Source: a virus. From it: a DNA stretch of 32,100 bases. The DNA is taken from positions 1 to 32,100 of the IMG/VR virus record IMGVR_UViG_3300034073_002359; one strand, 5' to 3'. A program made the position numbers and the translations under genes. Numbering within the stretch: position 1 is the first letter of the stretch; the number at the start of each line of letters is the position of its first letter. Positions 28,006 through 32,100 of this stretch are shown piece after piece. The notes below the pieces were generated by a model that worked only from the letters and a program-made list of their open reading frames with translations, was not told the DNA's origin and made no database searches.

Positions 28006-29561
28006 TTCTTGACCGCCTGATTCCGTCGCGTCGAACCAACGACGAAGAACGCGCCATCTCGTTCCAATCGCTCTTTGCGATGGGCGACGGATACACGTTC
28101 ACGACCAACTCGGGCGTCTACGTCACCCAGGAAGACTCGCTCAAGATCGGCACGGTGTACGCCTGCGTGCGTCTCATCGCCGACACCATCGCCAGCCTGC
28201 CTGTCGATTCCTACATCCGCCAGGAAGGTGTGCGCCTTCAGTATCGGCCGCGCCCGACATGGCTCGACTCGCCCGACATCGGTGTCACCAAAGACGACCA
28301 CTTCCAGCAGGTCCTCGTCTCGCTGCTGTTGAACGGCAACTCGTTCACTCGCATCATCCGTGACGAGGATGGCGAGGTACTTGCCCTGTCGGTGTTGAAC
28401 CCGCAGCACACCGAGGTGCGTCGCGACAACTACGGCCGACTCTTCTATGTGCACAACTCGAAGGACCGTATCGAAGACGTCGACATGATCCACATCAAGG
28501 ACTTGGTGTTGCCGGGCGAGTTGCGCGGCAAGTCACGCATCGACCTCGTCAAAGAGAACCTCGGCCTGTCGCGTGCGCTCGAAGAGTTCGCCGCACGATT
28601 CTTCGGACAAGGCTCGTCAACGACCGGCATCATCCAGTTCCCCGGCAACCTCTCACGCGAACAAGCCAAGAATCTTGTCGATGCGTTCGAGGATGGCCAC
28701 AAAGGGTTGCGTCGTTCGCATCGCCCAGGCATCCTCTTTGGTGGGGCGACGTTCCAGAAGACCGGTGTCGACCCGAACGAATCACAGTTCTTGGAGTCGC
28801 GCCAGTTCGCGGTCGAAGAAATCGCACGCATCTTCCGTGTCCCGCCGTCGATGATCGGTGTGACCACACCGGGCGCGATGTCGTATGCGTCGGTCGAAGC
28901 GAATCAACTTTCGTTCCTGCAACACTCGCTCGTTCCGTACCTCTCGAAACTCGAGTCCGAATACAGCGTCCTGCTGGCCGGTCGTGCGTTCATCCGCTTC
29001 ACCACCGCAGGTCTTCTGCGTGGCGACATCGCCGCACGCAACGCCTCCTACTCGTCAGGTCTCGCCAACGGCTACCTGTCGGTCAACGACGTGCGCCGAT
29101 TCGAGGACATGTCACCGATTGAAGGTGGCGACGCCTACCGCGTACCGCTCGCCAACATTGACATCACCGCAGCGAACCTCGCCGATCTCGACCGCAAGTC
29201 GCTCATCGCGCAACGTCTCGTGCTCGCAGGCTTCGACCCGGCTGGCGTGCTCGCAGCTCTCGACATGCCGAGCATCGAACACACCGGTCTGCCATCGACA
29301 CAACTACAGCCGCTCGCGAGCGTCAACCCTGTTGACCCGGCGGCCGCCTACGAAGTCAACTCGAAGCGCGAACTCAACCTCAACATGCCCGAACAAATCA
29401 TCCACGTCCCAGCCCCGCACGTGCACGTCGACGCACCTGTCGTCAACGTGCCCGAAACCGTCGTCAACGTCAACGTGCCCGAGCAACGCACGGTCATTCG
29501 CAGCGTGGTGCGTGGCGAAGACGGACGCATCAACGAAATCATCGAAAGGGTTGAAGGCTGA
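28002..29561 (+). CDS. Portal protein, HK97-like, with beta-repeat C-terminus
   Basis: This 519-residue protein forms the dodecameric portal through which DNA passes. Family signatures include TVYACVRLIADTIASLPV, LLNGNSFTRIIRDEDG, GKSRIDLVKENLGLSRALEEFAARFFGQG, and FRVPPSMIGVTTPGAMSYASVE. The C-terminus adds a run of short strand repeats (NMPEQIIHVPAPHVHV, APVVNVPETVVNVNVPEQ), probably a beta-ladder extension absent from compact portals. The ATG overlaps the previous gene's stop. Confidence 0.92.
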   Translation: MILDRLIPSRRTNDEERAISFQSLFAMGDGYTFTTNSGVYVTQEDSLKIGTVYACVRLIADTIASLPVDSYIRQEGVRLQYRPRPTWLDSPDIGVTKDDHFQQVLVSLLLNGNSFTRIIRDEDGEVLALSVLNPQHTEVRRDNYGRLFYVHNSKDRIEDVDMIHIKDLVLPGELRGKSRIDLVKENLGLSRALEEFAARFFGQGSSTTGIIQFPGNLSREQAKNLVDAFEDGHKGLRRSHRPGILFGGATFQKTGVDPNESQFLESRQFAVEEIARIFRVPPSMIGVTTPGAMSYASVEANQLSFLQHSLVPYLSKLESEYSVLLAGRAFIRFTTAGLLRGDIAARNASYSSGLANGYLSVNDVRRFEDMSPIEGGDAYRVPLANIDITAANLADLDRKSLIAQRLVLAGFDPAGVLAALDMPSIEHTGLPSTQLQPLASVNPVDPAAAYEVNSKRELNLNMPEQIIHVPAPHVHVDAPVVNVPETVVNVNVPEQRTVIRSVVRGEDGRINEIIERVEG

Positions 29562-29944
29562 TGGCAACGGGTGTTTCTTCGTATCTTGCGAACGCATGGC
29601 TTGACGCGGTCGGCAACGCAACATCTTTCTCGGTTGCGACCGTGTATGTAAAACTGCATGTCGGTGACCCCGGCGCAAACGGAACATCGAACGCGGCAAC
29701 GGAAACGACACGCAAAGCGGCGTCGTTCGCAGCCGCCTCGTCGGGCTCGATCGCATCTGATGCCGCAATCACCTGGACGAACATCGCCGGTTCGCAAGAC
29801 GCAACACACTTCACCGCATGGGACAACGTGTCCGCAGGAAACTTCCTCTTCTCGGGAACCATCACCGCAAACGCCTACACCGCAGGCGACACGTTCACGA
29901 TCTCGTCGGGTGCGCTCACAGTCTCACTGACCGTCGCCTCCTGA
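29561..29944 (+). CDS. Structural protein, 'tail fibre-like' family (127 aa)
   Basis: The protein reads YLANAWLDAVGNATSFSVATVYVKLHVGDPGANGTSN, then ETTRKAASF, and a C-terminal NFLFSGTITANAYTAGDTFTI. These phrases match a beta-rich actinobacteriophage structural family usually labelled tail fibre-like. Here it lies in the head module right after the portal (TGATG overlap), so a head-associated or decoration role is equally possible. Confidence 0.7.
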   Translation: MATGVSSYLANAWLDAVGNATSFSVATVYVKLHVGDPGANGTSNAATETTRKAASFAAASSGSIASDAAITWTNIAGSQDATHFTAWDNVSAGNFLFSGTITANAYTAGDTFTISSGALTVSLTVAS

Positions 29945-29954
29945 GTAGGCAACC

Positions 29955-30710
29955 GTGACGACACGGTTCATCCTCGACACCTCGGAACTCGACGACGCGA
30001 ACGTCGGACTTGACGGCCCATCACCAGCGTTCGTTCTCGACACCTCCGCCCTTGACGGCGACGGCAAACTCGACGGCGTCACGTTCACCACGACGGCGAC
30101 GGCTGCCGCCGCTTTGGGTGCCGTATCGGCTTCGGCGACCGGCACGGTCATACCGGTCATCACCGCAACCGCCGACGCGCCACTTGGAGAGCTGCTGGCA
30201 GAAGTCTCCGAAATCGTCATCACCGTCGATGCCGACGCGACCGCCGACATGGGCGGATTGACCGCCAATGCCGATGCAGTCGTCAGCGTGGCCGCAGAGG
30301 CGTCTGCGAGCCTCGGAGAAGCGACATCGGCGGCAACTGGTCTTATCACCGTGGTCGCCTCAGCCACGGGCCTCCTGGGCGGTTTGGTGGCTGCTGCCGA
30401 CGGAATCATCTCCGCTGACGCGGTCGGCGATGCCCCGCTCGGTTCACTCGCCGCAACCGCCACCGGGACGGTCATACCACCGACACCGCAACCGCAGGCC
30501 GAGGTTGGTGGTCGGCCGTATCCGCAACGCAAACCCAAACCGAAAAAGGTCGAGCCCATCGTCGAGCTCATACCTGAAATCGTCGTCGTGCCAACCAAGA
30601 CGGTGCTCGCGTATTGCACGCCGATCGTTGCGTCGGTTTCGGCTACCGCTTCTGGTGCCGTCACGTTCTCGGGCGAGGATGACGACTTGCAAGTATTGTT
30701 GATGCTCTGA
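29955..30710 (+). CDS. Ala-rich repeat structural protein with LD-S-LDG motif
   Basis: The 251-residue protein opens with two copies of a short motif (FILDTSELDDANVGLDG and FVLDTSALDGDGKLDG). About six Ala/Thr/Val-rich repeats of ~25-35 residues follow, each with a pattern like A-x-A-x-x-G-x-L-x-A-x-A-x-x-x-V. The end is a Pro/Lys linker (PQRKPKPKK) and strands. Likely an elongated beta-structure on head or tail. A GTG start at 29955 has only a weak ribosome-binding site. Confidence 0.65.
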   Translation: MTTRFILDTSELDDANVGLDGPSPAFVLDTSALDGDGKLDGVTFTTTATAAAALGAVSASATGTVIPVITATADAPLGELLAEVSEIVITVDADATADMGGLTANADAVVSVAAEASASLGEATSAATGLITVVASATGLLGGLVAAADGIISADAVGDAPLGSLAATATGTVIPPTPQPQAEVGGRPYPQRKPKPKKVEPIVELIPEIVVVPTKTVLAYCTPIVASVSATASGAVTFSGEDDDLQVLLML

Positions 30711-30717
30711 GGTAATC

Positions 30718-30987
30718 ATGACCATCTCGCACAGTCAGGTTTCAGTCGGCACGGTCGCAACTTCGCTCGGCGTTTCGTATCCGATGGAGAGCACCGTCAG
30801 TCTTCACAACATCGACAACACCGACCGCATCTACATCGGTGGTGCTGCGGTGACGACATCAACCGGATTCGCGCTCGACAAAGGCATCATCATGCAAGTC
30901 ACGATTCCGGCAGGCGACCAGCTGTATGCGGTGTCGACGAAGGCTGGTCATGTCATCACGGTCCTTCAACCCCGGCCGAATGGCTGA
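30718..30987 (+). CDS. Small beta-rich structural protein (89 aa)
   Basis: It reads MTISHSQVSVGTVATSLGV, then YIGGAAVTTSTGFALDKG and IPAGDQLYAVSTKAG. This resembles a small, all-beta family in phage head modules (a jelly-roll-like decoration or connector-associated protein). It is preceded by GAGGT. Its stop overlaps the next ATG. Confidence 0.65.
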   Translation: MTISHSQVSVGTVATSLGVSYPMESTVSLHNIDNTDRIYIGGAAVTTSTGFALDKGIIMQVTIPAGDQLYAVSTKAGHVITVLQPRPNG

Positions 30988-32100
30988 TGCCGTACTTCAT
31001 CTCTGACTCCAACCCCGACTGCTCAGGCTGGGCGGTCGAGAAGGAAGACGGAGAAGTCATCGGCTGCCACACGTCGAAGCAGGCGGCCATCGACCAGATG
31101 GTCGCGGTGTCGATCGCCGAGGACATAGAACCGGGTGGCGAGCGCAACGACTATTACGACGACGAAGACGAACCAGACGAAGACGACGTCGACTCTCGGG
31201 CCGATGCACCAGCCCCGACAAAGGACCAGATTATCGGGTCGGAAGAGAACGAGCCTGGTTCGGCTGCTGGCAAAGGTGGCGACATCGAACTTGATGCATC
31301 GACCGAAACCGCATTGAGCAACAAAGCCGAAGAACACAATCAGGACATGTCGGACCGTGACCGACCCGAGTGGACTCGGGTGCGTGTCGGCGCGTTGCGT
31401 TCCGTCTACCGTCGCGGTGCCGGTGCGTATTCGACGTCGCATCGCCCAGGTGTTTCGCGTGGCGCGTGGGCGATGGCCCGTGTCAATGCGTTCCTGTTCC
31501 TCGCACGCACCGGTCGACCAGAGAACCCTTCATACGTCGGTGACAACGACCTGCTTCACCCGGATCATCCGCGCTACTCGGAATCAAAGTCCATCGAAGA
31601 CCGAGAGCTGCCAGAGAACTATCGGCCAGCGTCGAACCCAGACGTGCCTGCGAACCACAACTGCGGCAACTGCGGATTCTTCAAGAACTTCTGGTGCAAG
31701 CGTTGGGATGCCGAAGTCTCGTCTGCGTATTACTGCAACGCTTGGCATGAAGTGGAAGGTTCGCCGAACGAGAACCCAGGACAGACCGTTCAGACGGGAG
31801 ACGTCAACGATGAAGACCCGCAATACCAGCCGTACAACAACACCTACGACCGGCAGCTCTCGTTCGACGTTCCGGTCTACATCCGTGAAGCGGCCCGCAA
31901 AGGTCTCGACTATTACGGTCAGGGTCTCGGTGGTGACGGTCTTGTGGCGAGAACTATTCGTGAGGCCCGCGAGATGGCTGCGGGAAGAATCAGCGAGGAC
32001 AAAGTCATTCGTGCAAACGCTTGGGGAGCAAGACACCTGGTAGACCTCGAAGCGCCGCAGAACAGCGACGCCGACAACGACGGGTTCCCCGGCAACGGTG
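30987..32100 (+). CDS. Head-module multidomain protein with Cys4 motif (3' end beyond window)
   Basis: The frame stays open from the ATG at 30987 to the right edge (371 codons). Domain 1 (residues ~1-50) is a small fold with NPDCSGWAVEKEDGEVIGCHTSKQAAIDQM, common in actinobacteriophage head-module proteins. An acidic linker (NDYYDDEDEPDEDD) follows. Four cysteines (C226-x2-C229-x7-C237-x12-C250, from HNCGNCGFF to YYCNAWHE) look like a Fe-S (HiPIP-like) or zinc site. The last part (VYIREAARKGLDYYGQGLGGDGL ... NAWGARHLVDLEAP) is a helical domain seen in phage head-module and protease-associated proteins. A protease domain may follow outside the window. The function is inferred from context. Confidence 0.65.
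   Translation, partial: MPYFISDSNPDCSGWAVEKEDGEVIGCHTSKQAAIDQMVAVSIAEDIEPGGERNDYYDDEDEPDEDDVDSRADAPAPTKDQIIGSEENEPGSAAGKGGDIELDASTETALSNKAEEHNQDMSDRDRPEWTRVRVGALRSVYRRGAGAYSTSHRPGVSRGAWAMARVNAFLFLARTGRPENPSYVGDNDLLHPDHPRYSESKSIEDRELPENYRPASNPDVPANHNCGNCGFFKNFWCKRWDAEVSSAYYCNAWHEVEGSPNENPGQTVQTGDVNDEDPQYQPYNNTYDRQLSFDVPVYIREAARKGLDYYGQGLGGDGLVARTIREAREMAAGRISEDKVIRANAWGARHLVDLEAPQNSDADNDGFPGNG

Noticed and set aside
1-32100. tRNA genes, insertion sequences or CRISPR arrays
   Set aside because: Gaps are few and short. I found no cloverleaf-like arms with a CCA end, no transposase and no regularly spaced exact repeats by eye; a covariance-model scan could still find a hidden tRNA.

Overview
The window reads as most of the genome of a tailed, double-stranded DNA phage with a long non-contractile tail (siphovirus). 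Every convincing gene lies on the + strand, genes are tightly packed and many starts overlap the previous stop (ATGA, GTGA, TGATG). A WhiB-type Fe-S regulator, high G+C with GC-rich third codon positions, and several protein families typical of actinobacteriophages point to an actinobacterial host, probably an uncultured aquatic lineage. The sequence alone does not identify the host. No integrase, excisionase or clear lysogeny switch was seen, so a lytic lifestyle is the simplest reading.

Layout. 1-1013: 3' part of an HK97-fold major capsid gene, followed by a strong hairpin terminator. 1142-4672: a four-gene cassette of three glycosyltransferase-like proteins and one 2-oxoglutarate/Fe(II) oxygenase, placed between capsid and connector genes. 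4696-8115: connector, tail terminator, small protein, tail tube protein, tail assembly chaperone with a -1 frameshift product, a gp10-like protein, and a stand-alone primase-polymerase-like protein with its own promoter. 8131-13620: tape measure, minor tail protein, glycine-rich fibre, and a small fibre-associated protein. 13610-17450: lysis region with an exported small protein, several small membrane proteins, an M15-type endolysin, a metallophosphoesterase, and an exported transglycosylase-like enzyme behind a structured leader. 17431-23311: WhiB, Holliday junction resolvase, RecB-like nuclease, OB-fold-like protein and about fifteen small early-type genes, including micro-membrane proteins. 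23359-25200: primase-polymerase/helicase. 25201-25443: repeat-rich non-coding region. 25444-32100: HNH nuclease, terminase small and large subunits, small membrane protein, portal, four structural or head-associated proteins, the last running off the window.

The two ends fit a circular or permuted map: the head module starts at 25.4 kb, runs off the right edge and resumes inside the capsid gene at the left edge. An expected prohead protease and the N-terminal (delta) part of the capsid protein are missing and would lie across that join.

Points most worth a second look: the glycosylation/hydroxylation cassette and its reading-frame break; a moron-like primase-polymerase domain protein inside the tail operon; a transcript leader whose hairpin loop is complementary to an upstream Shine-Dalgarno-like sequence; an iteron- and hairpin-bearing intergenic region where strand composition flips; a set of TANNNT boxes in nearly every gap; and a short LD-S-LDG motif shared by two proteins from opposite ends of the window.
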